DNA of 54,834 bases from Mycobacterium tilburgii (GTDB lineage Bacteria; Actinomycetota; Actinomycetes; Mycobacteriales; Mycobacteriaceae). The position numbers and the translations under genes are program-made. Below the pieces are notes generated by a model. The model was not told the origin of the DNA and did no database searches. It was given only the letters and a program-made list of their open reading frames with translations. Positions 8,014 through 18,258 of this stretch are shown piece after piece. The stretch lies in NCBI RefSeq assembly GCF_902168065.1, contig NZ_LR655707.1, positions 1 through 54,834 on the forward strand, in the 5' to 3' direction. Every line of letters starts with the position of its first letter. Position 1 is the stretch's first letter.

Positions 8014-9455
8014 GTGGAGTCCCGTTGGGTGCTGCACCTGGATATGGACGCGTTTTTCGCCTTCGTCGAGCAGCTGACCCGCCCGACCCTACGCGGCCGG
8101 CCGGTACTTGTCGGCGGATTGGGCGGCCGGGGAGTGGTGGCCGGCGCGAGCTATGAGGCGCGGGTGTTCGGGGCGCGGTCGGCCATGCCGATGCACCAGG
8201 CGCGCCGCATGGTTGGCGTGACGGCGGTGGTGTTACCGCCGCGCGTGGTGGTGTACGGGGTAGCCAGCCGGCGGGTGTTCCAGGCGGTGCGCGGCCTGTT
8301 GCCCGTCGTTGAGCAGCTGTCCTTCGACGAGGCGTTCGGCGAACCCCCGCAACTGGCCGGCGCCGACCCGGGCGACGTCGAACGGTTCTGCGAGGCGCTG
8401 CGGCGACAGATGCGCGAGGAGACGGGGCTGACCGCCTCGGTCGGCGCCGGATCGGGTAAGCAGATCGCCAAGATCGCCTCCGGTCTGGCCAAACCCGACG
8501 GCATTCGGGTGGTGTCTCGCGCCGAGGAACGTTTGCTGCTCGACGCGCTGCCGATGCGCCGGCTCTGGGGGATTGGGCCGGTGGCCGAGGAGAAGCTGCA
8601 TTGGCTCGGCATCGAGACGATCGGGCAGCTGTCGGCGTTGACCGACGCCGAGGTAGCCAACAATCCTGGGTGCGACGATCGGGCCGGCGCTGCACCAGCT
8701 GGCCCGCGGCATCGACGACCGTCCCGTCGCGGAGCGCGCCGAGGCCAAGCAGATCAGCGTCGAGTCCACCTTCGCCACCGACCTGACCAGCCTCGAGCAG
8801 CAGCACGACGCGATCGAAGCCATCGCCGAGCACGCCCACCAGCGCCTGCTGCGCGACGGCCGCGGCGCCCGGACCGTCACGGTGAAACTGAAGAAATCCG
8901 ACATGAGCATCCTGACCCGCTCCGCGACGTTGCCCTACGCGACCACCGAGGCCGGCGCGCTGGTCGCGGTGGCCCGGCGACTGCTGCTCGACCCGCGCGA
9001 GATCGGCCCCATTCGCCTTCTCGGCGTGGGGTTTTCGGGGCTCAGCGACGTGCGACAGGAGTCGCTGTTCCCCGACCTGGACCTGTCGGCACCGGAATCG
9101 GCGACACATCACACCTTCGAAACGGCGCCGACAGCAGTCCCAACGGTGACCGAGGCGATGTTCGCGCCGGCGACCGAACCGCAGGCCGCGCCGTGGTGGA
9201 TCGGCGACGATGTCACGCACCCCGACCTGGGGCACGGCTGGGTAAAGGGCGCGGGCCACGGCGTGGTCACCGTGCGGTTCGAAACCCGCGGCACCGGCCC
9301 GGCGCAGGCGCGAACCTTCCCCGCCGGCACCGTAGACCTGCAGCGTGCCAACCCCGTCGACTCCCTGGACTGGGCGGACTACGTTGGCCGGCCTGCGCAC
9401 CGCGGACACCGACGAGGCGTCAGCCCCAGCGGCCGATCACATCGGCGACCGGTGA
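8014..9455 (+). pseudogene. dinX: Y-family DNA polymerase DinX (DNA polymerase IV) with two +1 frameshifts
   Basis: A GTG at 8014 opens a DinB-type polymerase. [12 protein letters not shown] carries the first catalytic Asp, [11 protein letters not shown] the second acidic pair, and the palm, thumb and helix-hairpin-helix ([17 protein letters not shown]) follow. At 8662-8663 an extra A (CAACAATCC where CAACATCC is expected) shifts the frame. Homology continues one frame over ([20 protein letters not shown]) through the little-finger domain. A second extra base (T, 9384-9385) shifts it again, and the restored C-terminus ends at TGA 9453-9455, overlapping the 3' end of ansA. Restored, it would be 479 residues, near the ~463 of M. 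tuberculosis DinX. Two independent insertions suggest inactivation. Base-calling error is possible because catalytic residues are unchanged. Role in the family: error-prone lesion bypass. Confidence 0.85.
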
Positions 9456-10346
9456 CCCGGCGGCCAGCGCCGCCATCAGCAGCACCCGCGCTTGCGATGG
9501 CCGCAACCGCGGCACCAGCACCGCGCCCGCTTCGACCAAATCGTGGCCGGGCCCGTACCCCGCGCTGACCCCGCCGCCGGGCACTCGGGTGGACACCGCG
9601 ACGACGATCCCGTCGCGGCAGTGCCGGCGCACGCCGTCGACGACCGCGACCCCGGCGTTGCCCGACCCCAGCGCTTCCAGGACGACGGCCCGCGCGCCGG
9701 CGGCCACGCACGCGTCCAGCGCCACCGAATCGCTGCCCAGGTAGGCCGCGACGATGTCGACCCGCGGCGCGTCGACGGCGTAGAGCTCACCGAGTTGTGG
9801 GCGCACCTTGGCGCCGGTCAACGACACCTCGCCGGCGACGGTGCCGACCAGCTCGCCCGCGAAACCCCTTAGGTCCTGCGTCGCGACCTTGTGCATGCCC
9901 AGCGGTTGCAGCACCCGCCCGGCGAACGCCACCAGCACGCCGAGGCCGCGGGCGGCCGGGCTGGCGGCGACGGCCACCGCGTCGCGTAGATTGCCCGGGC
10001 CGTCCGCATCGGGGGCGTCCGCGCTGCGCATGGCGCCGGTCAGCACGACCGGGACGTCACCGCCGTAGCTGAGGTCGAGCCACAGCGCGCTTTCCTCCAT
10101 GGTGTCGGTGCCGTGCGCGACGACCACGCCCTCGGCGCCGTTCGCGGTCGCGGACCCGACGGCGGCGCCGATGCGATCCCAGTCGGCCACCGTCAGCTCC
10201 GAGCTGTCCACCGCGATCAGGTCGACGATGTCGACGTCGAGGCCGGCGGTTAGGTCGGCGCCACTGCGGCTCGGACGCAGCACGCCGTCGGCGCCGGTGC
10301 TCGTCGATATCGTGCCACCGGTGGTGATGACGGTGATCCGGCCCAT
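9420..10346 (-). CDS. ansA: L-asparaginase
   Basis: A 308-residue type I/II asparaginase hydrolysing L-asparagine to aspartate and ammonia. The first catalytic Thr is in TTGGTIS (Thr12), and the second set is in HGTDTMEE with a following Lys-bearing domain. The C-terminus ([20 protein letters not shown]) matches M. tuberculosis AnsA. The ATG at 10346 ([11 protein letters not shown]) is preferred over an in-frame ATG 45 bp upstream, because homologues begin one residue from this point. No signal peptide is visible. The gene is intact. Its 3' end overlaps the restored dinX 3' end by about 36 bp in a convergent arrangement. Confidence 0.93.
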   Translation of the reverse strand: MGRITVITTGGTISTSTGADGVLRPSRSGADLTAGLDVDIVDLIAVDSSELTVADWDRIGAAVGSATANGAEGVVVAHGTDTMEESALWLDLSYGGDVPVVLTGAMRSADAPDADGPGNLRDAVAVAASPAARGLGVLVAFAGRVLQPLGMHKVATQDLRGFAGELVGTVAGEVSLTGAKVRPQLGELYAVDAPRVDIVAAYLGSDSVALDACVAAGARAVVLEALGSGNAGVAVVDGVRRHCRDGIVVAVSTRVPGGGVSAGYGPGHDLVEAGAVLVPRLRPSQARVLLMAALAAGSPVADVIGRWG

Positions 10347-10421
10347 GGCCAAATCATTCCCCATTTGCCGGCCCGGTGAGGCGGCACCCAACCTGGCTGG
10401 CGGCTAGGGGATGATGGGGAG

Positions 10422-11066
10422 GTGCCCGAAGAACCAACCCGATCGGCAGAGCCAGTGTCGTCAGTGGGGGAAGCCGCGCCGTCCCCGGACGTGACCACGC
10501 CTGAGGTGGTCGACTCCGCCGCGCCGCAGCCGCCGCGACGCTTGCGCCTGCTGTTGTCGGTGGCGGCGGTGGTGCTGGCCCTCGACGCCGTGACCAAGGT
10601 GATCGCCGTCCGGTTGCTGCCGCCGGGGCAGCCGGTGTCGATCATCGGCGACACGGTGACCTGGACGTTGGTGCGCAATTCGGGGGCGGCGTTCTCGATG
10701 GCCACCGGATACACCTGGGTGTTGACGCTGATTGCTACCGGCGTGGTGATCGGCATCTTCTGGATGGGCCGACGACTGGTCTCGCCCTTGTGGGCGGTGG
10801 GCCTTGGCATGATCCTCGGCGGCGCGATGGGCAACCTGGTCGACCGGTTCTTCCGCGCCCCGGGCCCGCTGCGCGGCCACGTCGTGGACTTTCTGTCGAT
10901 CGGCTGGTGGCCGGTGTTCAACGTCGCCGACCCCTCGGTGGTCGGTGGCGCCATCCTGCTCGTCGTGCTCTCGGTGTTCGGCTTCGACTTCGATTCGGTG
11001 GGCCGGCGCAAGGCCGCCGTGACTGCCCTGACCTCCGACGACCAGGACAAGGCCGACCAAGACTGA
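10422..11066 (+). CDS. lspA: Lipoprotein signal peptidase
   Basis: A 214-residue integral membrane aspartyl protease that removes signal peptides from diacylglyceryl-modified prolipoproteins. A Pro/Ser-rich cytosolic N-tail of about 40 residues precedes four predicted membrane spans. Family motifs are present: [18 protein letters not shown] (catalytic Asp141), HVVDF and FNVADPSV (catalytic Asp170). The GTG at 10422 follows a GGGGAGG site. The stop overlaps the next start (ATGA), so it is co-transcribed and probably translationally coupled with the pseudouridine synthase gene, as in M. tuberculosis Rv1539-Rv1540. Confidence 0.96.
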   Translation: MPEEPTRSAEPVSSVGEAAPSPDVTTPEVVDSAAPQPPRRLRLLLSVAAVVLALDAVTKVIAVRLLPPGQPVSIIGDTVTWTLVRNSGAAFSMATGYTWVLTLIATGVVIGIFWMGRRLVSPLWAVGLGMILGGAMGNLVDRFFRAPGPLRGHVVDFLSIGWWPVFNVADPSVVGGAILLVVLSVFGFDFDSVGRRKAAVTALTSDDQDKADQD

Positions 11067-11989
11067 TGACCAACCGCTCGATGTCCGTTCCGGAGGGATT
11101 GGCGGGCATGCGTGTTGATGCTGGACTGTCGCGACTGCTCGGTCTGTCCCGCAGCGCCGTCGCGACGATCGCCGAGGACGGCGGCATCGAACTCGACGGA
11201 GTGCCGGCGGGCAAGTCTGACCGCCTGACCTCCGGCGCCTGGCTCGAGGTGCGCCTGCCCGAGGCGCCGCCGCTGGAGAACGCCCCGGTCGACATCGAGG
11301 GCATGACGATTCTGTACTTCGACGATGACATCGTAGTGGTCGACAAGCCGGCCGCGGTAGCCGTGCACGCATCCGTCGGCTGGAGCGGGCCCACGGTGCT
11401 CAGTGGCCTGGCCTCGGCGGGCTACCGGATCACCACCTCGGGTGTGCACGAACGGCAGGGCATCGTGCATCGCCTTGACGTGGGCACTTCCGGGGTGATG
11501 GTGGTCGCGCTGTCCGAGCGAGCGTACACGCTACTCAAGCGGGCGTTCAAACAGCGCACCGTCGACAAGCGTTATCACGCGCTGGTGCAAGGACATCCGG
11601 ACCCGTCTAGCGGAACGATCGACGCGCCGATCGGCCGGCACCGCGGCGGCGAGTGGAAGTTCGCCGTCACCCAGCACGGCCGGCACAGCATCACCCACTA
11701 CGACACCGTCGAAGCGCACGTCGCGGCCAGCCTGCTCGATGTGCACTTGGAAACCGGCCGCACCCACCAGATTCGGGTGCATTTCGCCGCGCTGCACCAC
11801 CCCTGCTGCGGCGACCTGGTTTACGGTGCCGACCCTAAACTAGCGAAAAAGATTGGGCTGCAACGGCAATGGTTGCACGCCCGGTCGTTGGGGTTCGCCC
11901 ATCCCGCCGACGGCCGGTGGGTGGAGTTCGTCAGCCCCTACACGGCCGACCTGGAACACGCGTTGGCCGTGCTGCGCGACGAGGGGTGA
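11066..11989 (+). CDS. RluD-type rRNA pseudouridine synthase
   Basis: A 307-residue protein with an N-terminal S4-like RNA-binding segment (residues ~15-70) and an RluA/RluD catalytic domain. The catalytic Asp is Asp138 in HRLDVGTSG. The downstream motifs KRYHALVQG and [13 protein letters not shown] are typical of the family. It isomerises uridines in ribosomal RNA, and the exact target positions cannot be read from sequence. It corresponds to Rv1540. The ATG overlaps the lspA stop. The gene is intact. Confidence 0.9.
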   Translation: MTNRSMSVPEGLAGMRVDAGLSRLLGLSRSAVATIAEDGGIELDGVPAGKSDRLTSGAWLEVRLPEAPPLENAPVDIEGMTILYFDDDIVVVDKPAAVAVHASVGWSGPTVLSGLASAGYRITTSGVHERQGIVHRLDVGTSGVMVVALSERAYTLLKRAFKQRTVDKRYHALVQGHPDPSSGTIDAPIGRHRGGEWKFAVTQHGRHSITHYDTVEAHVAASLLDVHLETGRTHQIRVHFAALHHPCCGDLVYGADPKLAKKIGLQRQWLHARSLGFAHPADGRWVEFVSPYTADLEHALAVLRDEG

Positions 11990-12362
11990 TCAGCCGGGCT
12001 TGCGCCTCGACCAGGACCCGGGTGGCATGCGCGACGAAGGCCCTCGGACTCGATGTGATCGTGCAATTCGCGCAGCCGCCCGCGGTAGCGCTGCACCGAG
12101 AAGTCCGGCACCGTCCAAATCACCTTGCGCAGAAAGTAGATGACCGCGCCGATGTTCGAAGAATTCCGCGCGCAGTTTTTCCATCCGCATCTACTGCACC
12201 TGCAGGCCGGCGTCCTGCACTTCGGCGCGTTCGTTGTCCGGGTGCCGGCGGGCCCACGCCTCCGGTTGCGGGCCGATGAAGTATTCGGTCAGCTCGCTGA
12301 CCGTGGCTGGCCCCACGTGTTGGGCCAGGTAGCTGCCGCCAGGACGCAGCACCCGTCCAGCT
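11988..12362 (-). pseudogene. 3' remnant of a class I SAM methyltransferase
   Basis: On the minus strand the decayed frame reads GGSYLAQHVGPATVSELTEY, FIGPQPEAWARRHPDNERA, then an in-frame TAG. It continues MRMEKLRAEFF and, after a frameshift, GAVIYFLRKVIWTVPDFSVQ to RYRGRLRELHDHIES. This is the C-terminal half of a methyltransferase family common in actinobacteria (conserved VGPATVSELTEYF stretch). The SAM-binding N-terminal half is gone, replaced at ~12365 by an oppositely oriented SDR remnant. A stop and at least two frameshifts make it clearly dead. M. tuberculosis has lprI/glbN in this position, so the content differs. Confidence 0.65.
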
Positions 12363-12369
12363 CATCCTC

Positions 12370-12871
12370 AAATATCATCCTCGTGATTCGCGAGCGTGGC
12401 TTCGGCCAGATCATCAACGTCTCGTCCGTCGGCGTGCAAACCCGCGCACTGCGGTTCGGCGCGTACATCGCCAGCAAGGCCGCACTAAACAGCCTGTGCG
12501 ACGCGCTGCAGGCCGAGGTGGTGAACGACAATGTCAAATTCACCACGGTGCACATGGCGCTGGTGCGGACCCCGATGATCAGCACGACCACGATGTACGA
12601 CAAGTTCCCCGCGCTGACGCACGACCAGGCGGCCGGAGGATCACCGACGCGATCGTGCACCGGCCGCGGCGGGCTAGTTCACCGTTCGGTTAATTCGCCG
12701 CCGTCGCCGATACCGTCAACCCCGCGGTGATGGACAGGGTGCGCAACCGGGCGTTCAGCATGTTCGATGATTCGCACGCCGCCAAGGGAGGCGAACACCC
12801 CGATGACACAAGCCACATTCGACAGACGGAGCGAGACATTCGTGCAAGCGGCCCGCGGAATCCATTGGTGA
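12370..12871 (+). pseudogene. Decayed short-chain dehydrogenase/fatty acyl-CoA reductase (Rv1543 position)
   Basis: Only the C-terminal portion of an SDR survives: RERGFGQIINVSSVGVQTRA, the catalytic Tyr-X3-Lys in YIASKAALNSLCDALQ, and FTTVHMALVRTPMI. A frameshift at ~12640 moves the homology to another frame (VNPAVMDRVRNRAFSMFDDS). A further shift gives the terminal ETFVQAARGIHW, ending at TGA 12869-12871. The NAD(P)-binding GxxxGxG half is absent. Position and sequence fit M. tuberculosis Rv1543, a fatty acyl-CoA reductase homologue, next to Rv1544 and ahead of dnaE1. Confidence 0.65.
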
Positions 12872-12875
12872 CGCG

Positions 12876-13516
12876 ATGAGTCTCCCCAAACCCGGAAACC
12901 CAGTCCACCGTCGTGATTACCGGGGCTTCCTCCGGCATCGGCGCCGAGCTGGCCCGGCGCGGCTTTCCGCTGTTGTTGGTGGCGCGCCGCGTGGGAGCGC
13001 CTCGACGAGCTCGCCGACGCGGTGGGTGAGGAATTCGCGGTCGCCGTCGAGGTGATGCCGCTGGACCTCAGCGACGCCAAGGCCCGCGCGAAACTGGGCG
13101 ACCGGCTGCGCACGGAACCTATTGCGGGCCTGTGCAATAGCGCCGGGTTCGGCACCAGTGGGGTGTTCCGCGAGCTGCCGCTGGAACGCGAAAGCAAAGA
13201 GGTCACCCTCAACGCGCTCGCGTTGATGGAGCTGACCTACGCGGCGCTGGACGGCATGGTCAAGCGCGGCGCCGGAGCGGTGATGAACATCGCCTCGATC
13301 GCCGCGTTCCAGCCGCTACCCTACATGGCGGTGTATTCGGTTCGTGCAGAGGTCCTCCGAAGCCGTCCACGAGGAGTTGCACGGGACGGGCGTCTCGGTG
13401 ACGACGCTGTGCTCCCGGGCCCGGTACCCACCGAGTGGACCGAGATCGTCAACGCCAAGCGGTTCAGCGTGCTCCTGGCGCAGGTATCGCCGACCGACGT
13501 CCAGTTGTACGGATAA
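12876..13516 (+). pseudogene. Decayed SDR ketoacyl reductase (Rv1544 position), catalytic Lys region deleted
   Basis: ATG 12876 begins MSLPKP; frameshifts follow immediately. The N-terminal fold (STVVITGASSGIGAELARRG) and the region after 13020 (VGEEFAVAVEVMPLDLSDAK, GLCNSAGFGTSG, MNIASIAAFQPLPYMAVYS) lie in different frames. Right after the catalytic Tyr a short deletion removes the expected S/T-K-A segment, including the catalytic Lys, and shifts the frame. Homology resumes as VQRSSEAVHEELHGTGVSVT. The tail (VPTEWTEIVNAKRFSVLLAQ) then stops early at 13516. With the active-site Lys lost it cannot work as a reductase. Confidence 0.7.
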
Positions 13517-13582
13517 CCGTTCGAGACACGCTCTGCGACACGCCGAACTCGTGTCGGTCATCGGTCATAAACTGGCCTCTCT

Positions 13583-16500
13583 ATGGCCGGTCCGATTCCT
13601 CTTCACGCAAGCGTTCGTCGCGAGTCGTCGTTCGTGCACCTGCACAACCACACCGAGTACTCGATGCTGGACGGGGCCACGAAGATCGCGCCGATGCTCG
13701 CCGAGGTGGAACGGCTGCAGATGCCCGCGGTCGGGATGACCGACCACGGAAACATGTTCGGCGCCAGCGAGTTCTACAACGCGGCGACCAAGGCGGGAAT
13801 CAAGCCCATCATCGGTGTCGAGGCGTACATCGCGCCCGCGTCGCGCTTCGACACCCGCCGGGTTCTGTGGGGTGACCCGAGCCAGAAGTCCGACGACGTC
13901 TCGGGTAGCGGCTCCTACACACACCTGACGATGGTGGCCGAGAACGCCACCGGGCTGCGCAACCTGTTCAAGCTGTCCTCGCTGGCCTCCTTCGAGGGTC
14001 AGCTCGGCAAGTGGTCGCGGATGGACGCCGAGCTCGTTGCCGAATACGCCGAGGGCATCATCGCCACCACCGGCTGCCCGTCCGGGGAGGTGCAGACCCG
14101 GCTGCGGCTGGGCCACGACCGCGAGGCGCTGGAGGCGGCGGCCAAGTGGCGCGAAATCTTCGGACCCAACAACTTCTTCCTCGAGCTGATGGACCACGGG
14201 CTGTCCATCGAGCAGCGGGTCCGCGAGGGTCTGCTGGAGATCGGCCGCAAGCTCGACATCCCGCCGCTGGCCACCAACGACTGCCACTACGTGACCCGCG
14301 ACGCCGCGCACAACCACGAGGCGCTGCTGTGCGTGCAGACCGGCAAGACGCTCTCGGACCCGAACCGGTTCAAGTTCGACGGTGACGGTTATTACCTGAA
14401 GTCGGCCGCCGAGATGCGGCAGATCTGGGACGACCAGGTGCCCGGCGCGTGTGACTCCACCCTGTTGATCGCCGAGAGGGTGCAGTCCTACGAGGAGGTG
14501 TGGACGCCCCGCGACCGAATGCCCATCTTCCCGGTACCCGAGGGGTACGACCAGGCCAGCTGGCTGCATCACGAGGTGATGGCCGGACTGCGGCGACGCT
14601 TCCCGTCCGGGGTCGGCCAGAACTACATCGACCGCGCCGAATACGAGATCAACGTCATCTGCGACAAGGGTTTCCCATCTTACTTCCTGATCGTCGCCGA
14701 CCTGATCAACTACGCCCGCTCGGTCGATATCCGGGTCGGGCCGGGCCGCGGGTCGGCGGCGGGTTCGCTGGTGGCCTATGCGCTGGGCATCACCAACATC
14801 GACCCGATTCCGCACGGGCTGCTGTTCGAGCGGTTCCTCAACCCTGAGCGCCCGTCGGCACCCGACATCGACATCGACTTCGACGACCGTCGGCGCGGTG
14901 AGATGGTGCGCTACGCCGCGGAGAAGTGGGGCCAGGACCGCGTCGCTCAGGTGATTACCTTCGGCACGATTAAAACCAAAGCGGCGCTGAAGGATTCGGC
15001 TCGTATCCACTACGGACAGCCCGGGTTTGCGATCGCCGACCGGATCACCAAGGCGCTGCCGCCGCCGATCATGGCCAAGGACATTCCGCTGTCGGGGATC
15101 ACCGATCCCAGCCACGAGCGGTACAAGGAAGCCGCCGAGGTCCGCGGTCTGATCGAAACTGACCCGGACGTACGCACCATCTACCAGACCGCGCGCGGCC
15201 TGGAGGGGTTGATTCGCAACGCCGGTGTGCACGCGTGTGCGGTGATCATGAGCAGTGAGACGCTCACCGAGGCGATCCCGCTGTGGAAGCGGCTCCAGGA
15301 CGGGGCCATCATCACCGGCTGGGACTACCCGTCGTGTGAGGCCATCGGCCTGCTGAAGATGGACTTCCTGGGCCTGCGCAACCTGACGATCATCGGCGAC
15401 GCGCTGGACAACATCAAGGCCAACCGGGGGATCGACCTCGACCTCGAGTCGGTGCCGCTGGACGACAAGGCCACCTACGAGCTGCTGGGCCGCGGCGACA
15501 CCCTGGGGGTGTTCCAGCTCGACGGCGGGCCGATGCGCGACCTGCTGCGCCGGATGCAGCCCACCGAGTTCAACGACATCGTGGCGGTGCTGGCGCTGTA
15601 CCGGCCGGGGCCGATGGGCATGAACGCCCACAACGACTACGCCGACCGCAAGAACGGCCGTCAGGTGATCAAGCCGATCCACCCAGAGCTTGAGGAACCG
15701 CTTCGCGAAATCCTTTCCGAGACCTACGGATTGATCGTCTACCAAGAGCAGATCATGTTCATCGCCCAGAAGGTCGCCTCCTACACGATGGGTAAGGCCG
15801 ACGCGCTGCGCAAGGCGATGGGGAAGAAGAAGCTCGAGGTGCTCGAAGCCGAGTACAAGGGTTTCTACAAAGGCATGACCGCCAACGGGTTCTCCGAAAA
15901 AGCGGTGAAAGCGTTGTGGGATACCATCCTTCCGTTCGCCGGGTACGCGTTCAACAAGTCGCACGCCGCCGGGTACGGGTTGGTGTCGTACTGGACGGCC
16001 TACCTGAAGGCGAACTACCCGGCCGAGTACATGGCGGGCCTGCTGACCTCGGTCGGCGACGACAAAGACAAGGCCGCCGTGTATCTGGCCGACTGCCGCA
16101 AGCTCGGCATTACCGTGCTGCCGCCGGACGTCAACGAATCCCTGGTAAACTTCGCCTCGGTCGGCAAAGACATTCGTTTCGGCCTGGCCGCGGTCCGCAA
16201 CGTCGGTGCCAACGTGGTGTCCTCGCTGATCAAAACCCGCACCGAGAAAAGCAAATTCACCGATTTCTCGGATTATCTGAACAAGATCGACATCTCGGCC
16301 TGCAACAAGAAAGTCACCGAATCGTTGATCAAAGCCGGCGCTTTCGATTCGCTGGGGCATGCCCGCAAGGGCCTGTTCCTGGTGCACACCGACGCGGTCG
16401 ATTCCGTGCTGGGCACCAAGAAGGCCGAGGCGATCGGCCAGTTCGATCTGTTTGTCGGCGGCAACGACGGGATCGACGGTACCGATTCGGTGTTCACCAT

Positions 16501-17158
16501 CAAGGTCCCCGGCGACGAATGGGAAGACAAACACAAGCTTGCCCTGGAGCGGGAAATGTTGGGGCTCTACGTGTCCGGGCATCCGCTCAACGGGGTCGCG
16601 CATCTGCTGGCAGCCCAGGTCGACACCGAGATCCCGGCCATCCTCGACGGGGATGTGCCCAACGACGCCCAGGTGCGGGTGGGCGGCATCCTGGCCTCGG
16701 TGAACCGGCGGGTCAACAAGAACGGAATGCCTTGGGCATCGGCCCAATTGGAAGATCTCACCGGTGGCATCGAGGTGATATTCTTCCCGCACGCGTACTC
16801 CGCGTACGGGGCCGACATCGCCGACGACGCGGTGGTGCTGATCAACGCGAAGGTGGCGATCCGCGATGACCGGATCTCGCTGATCGCCAACGAGCTTGTG
16901 GTGCCCGACTTTTCCAATGCGCAGCCGAATCGGCCGCTTGCGGTCAGCCTGCCCACCCGGCAGTGTACGATCGACAAGGTCACTGCACTCAAACAGGTGC
17001 TGGCGCGGCACCCCGGTACCGCGCATGTCCATCTGCGGCTGATCAGCGGCGACCGGATCACGACGCTGGAGTTGGATCAGTCGCTGTGCGTGACGCCGTC
17101 GCCCGCGTTGATGGGTGACCTCAAGGAACTGCTCGGCCCTGGCTGTCTGGGTAGCTGA
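13583..17158 (+). CDS. dnaE1: DNA polymerase III alpha subunit (replicative, with PHP exonuclease)
   Basis: A 1191-residue replicative polymerase, matching the ~1184 residues of M. tuberculosis DnaE1. The N-terminal PHP domain carries intact metal-binding motifs ([30 protein letters not shown]). In mycobacteria this domain is the 3'-5' proofreading exonuclease. The polymerase active site has PDIDIDFDD (Asp428, Asp430, Asp432), after [18 protein letters not shown] tandem HhH motif, an OB-fold ([20 protein letters not shown]) and a C-terminal domain follow. The start at 13583 gives a short extra N-tail; the conserved region begins at about residue 17. The 3.6-kb frame without any lesion shows that local sequence quality is good. 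Confidence 0.97.
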   Translation: MAGPIPLHASVRRESSFVHLHNHTEYSMLDGATKIAPMLAEVERLQMPAVGMTDHGNMFGASEFYNAATKAGIKPIIGVEAYIAPASRFDTRRVLWGDPSQKSDDVSGSGSYTHLTMVAENATGLRNLFKLSSLASFEGQLGKWSRMDAELVAEYAEGIIATTGCPSGEVQTRLRLGHDREALEAAAKWREIFGPNNFFLELMDHGLSIEQRVREGLLEIGRKLDIPPLATNDCHYVTRDAAHNHEALLCVQTGKTLSDPNRFKFDGDGYYLKSAAEMRQIWDDQVPGACDSTLLIAERVQSYEEVWTPRDRMPIFPVPEGYDQASWLHHEVMAGLRRRFPSGVGQNYIDRAEYEINVICDKGFPSYFLIVADLINYARSVDIRVGPGRGSAAGSLVAYALGITNIDPIPHGLLFERFLNPERPSAPDIDIDFDDRRRGEMVRYAAEKWGQDRVAQVITFGTIKTKAALKDSARIHYGQPGFAIADRITKALPPPIMAKDIPLSGITDPSHERYKEAAEVRGLIETDPDVRTIYQTARGLEGLIRNAGVHACAVIMSSETLTEAIPLWKRLQDGAIITGWDYPSCEAIGLLKMDFLGLRNLTIIGDALDNIKANRGIDLDLESVPLDDKATYELLGRGDTLGVFQLDGGPMRDLLRRMQPTEFNDIVAVLALYRPGPMGMNAHNDYADRKNGRQVIKPIHPELEEPLREILSETYGLIVYQEQIMFIAQKVASYTMGKADALRKAMGKKKLEVLEAEYKGFYKGMTANGFSEKAVKALWDTILPFAGYAFNKSHAAGYGLVSYWTAYLKANYPAEYMAGLLTSVGDDKDKAAVYLADCRKLGITVLPPDVNESLVNFASVGKDIRFGLAAVRNVGANVVSSLIKTRTEKSKFTDFSDYLNKIDISACNKKVTESLIKAGAFDSLGHARKGLFLVHTDAVDSVLGTKKAEAIGQFDLFVGGNDGIDGTDSVFTIKVPGDEWEDKHKLALEREMLGLYVSGHPLNGVAHLLAAQVDTEIPAILDGDVPNDAQVRVGGILASVNRRVNKNGMPWASAQLEDLTGGIEVIFFPHAYSAYGADIADDAVVLINAKVAIRDDRISLIANELVVPDFSNAQPNRPLAVSLPTRQCTIDKVTALKQVLARHPGTAHVHLRLISGDRITTLELDQSLCVTPSPALMGDLKELLGPGCLGS

Positions 17159-17207
17159 GCCGTCGCTCGACCGGCGCCCGTTTTCGGTGTACGCGTCTCC
17201 GACTTAC

Positions 17208-17747
17208 TCATTTCCGGTGTGCGATGACGGCTTCCACTGTGCGTCTGCGGCGGCGGTGGTGCCCGGCGTGTCGCCGCCACGCTTGTACACCCGGCGCCGC
17301 GCGCGGGGGGGGCAGGTCCACCCGGACGATGAGGCTGTCGTCCCCACAGGCCACGCGCGTGCCCGCCGCAGTTTCTCCCGCAGCGGCAGGTCGCGGTGCA
17401 CGTTGGTCACGCCCGGAATCTTGAGCAGCGGCACGATGTTCCACTGCCAGCCGTAACGCTGGTGGAGCAACCGATTCGCCCGCTCGGGCCTCCTCGCCTG
17501 ACAACAGCGTGGCGCGTCCGGTCAGCGTCGGCGCCCCCTCGTGCACCCGGCCGCGGTAATCGTAGGCGACCAGTTCCACCTCGGGGTGAGCGGCCAACCG
17601 CTTGGCCTTGGGTCCCGCCTTGGTCCCGAATATCAGCGCATTGCCGTCCATCGCGAACCAGATCGGGGTGTCGACAGGTGTCCCGTCGCGCCGAAACGTG
17701 CGCAACAACGCGTATCGGGCGGTGCTGAGTTGGTGAAGGGTATGCAT
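17208..17747 (-). pseudogene. PPOX-class (F420/FMN-dependent) oxidoreductase, frameshifted
   Basis: ATG at 17747 reads MHTLHQLSTARYALLRTFRR, then TPIWFAMDGNALIFGT and VELVAYDYRGRVHEGAPTL, the N-terminal half of a split-barrel PPOX protein. After SGEEAR the homology moves to another frame (HQRYGWQWNIVPLLKIPGVT, REKLRRARAW) and then shifts back (CGDDSLIVRVDLP) near 17310. Two indels therefore leave a scrambled middle section. Relatives are about 140 residues. The gene is divergent from the decayed merR-type gene, and both start within ~60 bp of the inverted repeat at 17764. Confidence 0.7.
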
Positions 17748-17763
17748 GCTGCCGGTACGGAAC

Positions 17764-17779
17764 TTAGAGTTGACTCTAA
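17764..17779 (+). promoter_or_regulatory. MerR-type operator: perfect inverted repeat in divergent promoter
   Basis: TTAGAGT-TG-ACTCTAA is a perfect 7-bp inverted repeat with a 2-bp spacer, overlapping a -35-like TTGACT (17770-17775). Operators of this shape in front of MerR-family genes bind the regulator encoded next to them. It lies between the divergent PPOX gene (start 17747) and the MerR-type gene (start 17809). The site is intact although both genes are damaged. Confidence 0.55.
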
Positions 17780-17808
17780 CTCAAGCATCGAGTGCCGGGG
17801 AGGTTCGA

Positions 17809-18258
17809 GTGTCGCTGACCATCGGCCAAGTCGCTCACCATCGGCCAAGTCGCTCACCATCGGCCAAGTCGCTCACCATCGGCCAAGTCGCTCACCATCG
17901 GCCAAGTCGCTCACGAATCCGGCGTCGTGTCGACCACGCTGTGCTACTACGAACAGATCGGTCTGCTGCTCGCGCCGATGCGCCAGGGCGGACAGCGCCG
18001 GTACGACGACGCGGTGCTGGCCCGCCTCGAGGTCATCGGGTTGTGCAAGTCCGCGGGCTTCGCGCTGGACGAGATCCAGGTGCTGTTCGCCGACGACGCA
18101 CCCGGCCGTCCCGCGTGCCGGGGCCCTGGCCCAAGCCAAACTCGCCGAGATCGACACGCAGATGGCGGCGCTGACCCGGGCCCGGGCCGTGATCGAGTGG
18201 GGAACAGTGCGCCTGCCCGTCCATCGACGCCTGCACGTGCGGCATCCATCCGGCCTAG
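17809..18258 (+). pseudogene. MerR-family regulator inactivated by a 19-bp tandem expansion
   Basis: GTG 17809 begins VSLTIGQVAH, the start of a MerR helix-turn-helix. The array at 17820-17914 adds four extra 19-bp copies (76 bp, net +1 frame), so the original frame resumes only after it (ESGVVSTTLCYYEQIGLLLA, QGGQRRYDDAVLARLEVIGL). A second frameshift near 18115 (GRPACRG) separates the dimerisation helix (LAEIDTQMAALTRARAVIEW). The C-terminal Cys-bearing tail (CTCGIHPA) ends at TAG 18256-18258. Intact relatives are ~120 residues; such Cys-rich tails bind a metal or redox ligand in some MerR proteins. In the recognition region CYYEQIG, Cys replaces the usual Arg. Confidence 0.8.
17820..17914 (+). 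repeat. 19-bp tandem repeat, five perfect copies, inside merR-type gene
   Basis: CATCGGCCAAGTCGCTCAC is repeated five times without a mismatch. The first copy is preceded by GTCGCTGAC, nearly the same as GTCGCTCAC at each copy's end. The expansion therefore probably began by slippage between these 9-bp near-repeats 19 bp apart within codons 1-10. A single copy would restore the MerR reading frame. Confidence 0.95.

Noticed and set aside
13565..17032. 1155-codon open frame on the minus strand
   Set aside because: It lies exactly opposite dnaE1. Long antisense frames are expected in GC-rich coding DNA, and its translation shows no domain and biased composition (His, Gln, Val, Gly).
17820..17914. 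CRISPR-like array
   Set aside because: Units are contiguous with no spacers. It is a simple tandem duplication within a coding sequence; the same holds for 6562-6688 and 47022-47101.
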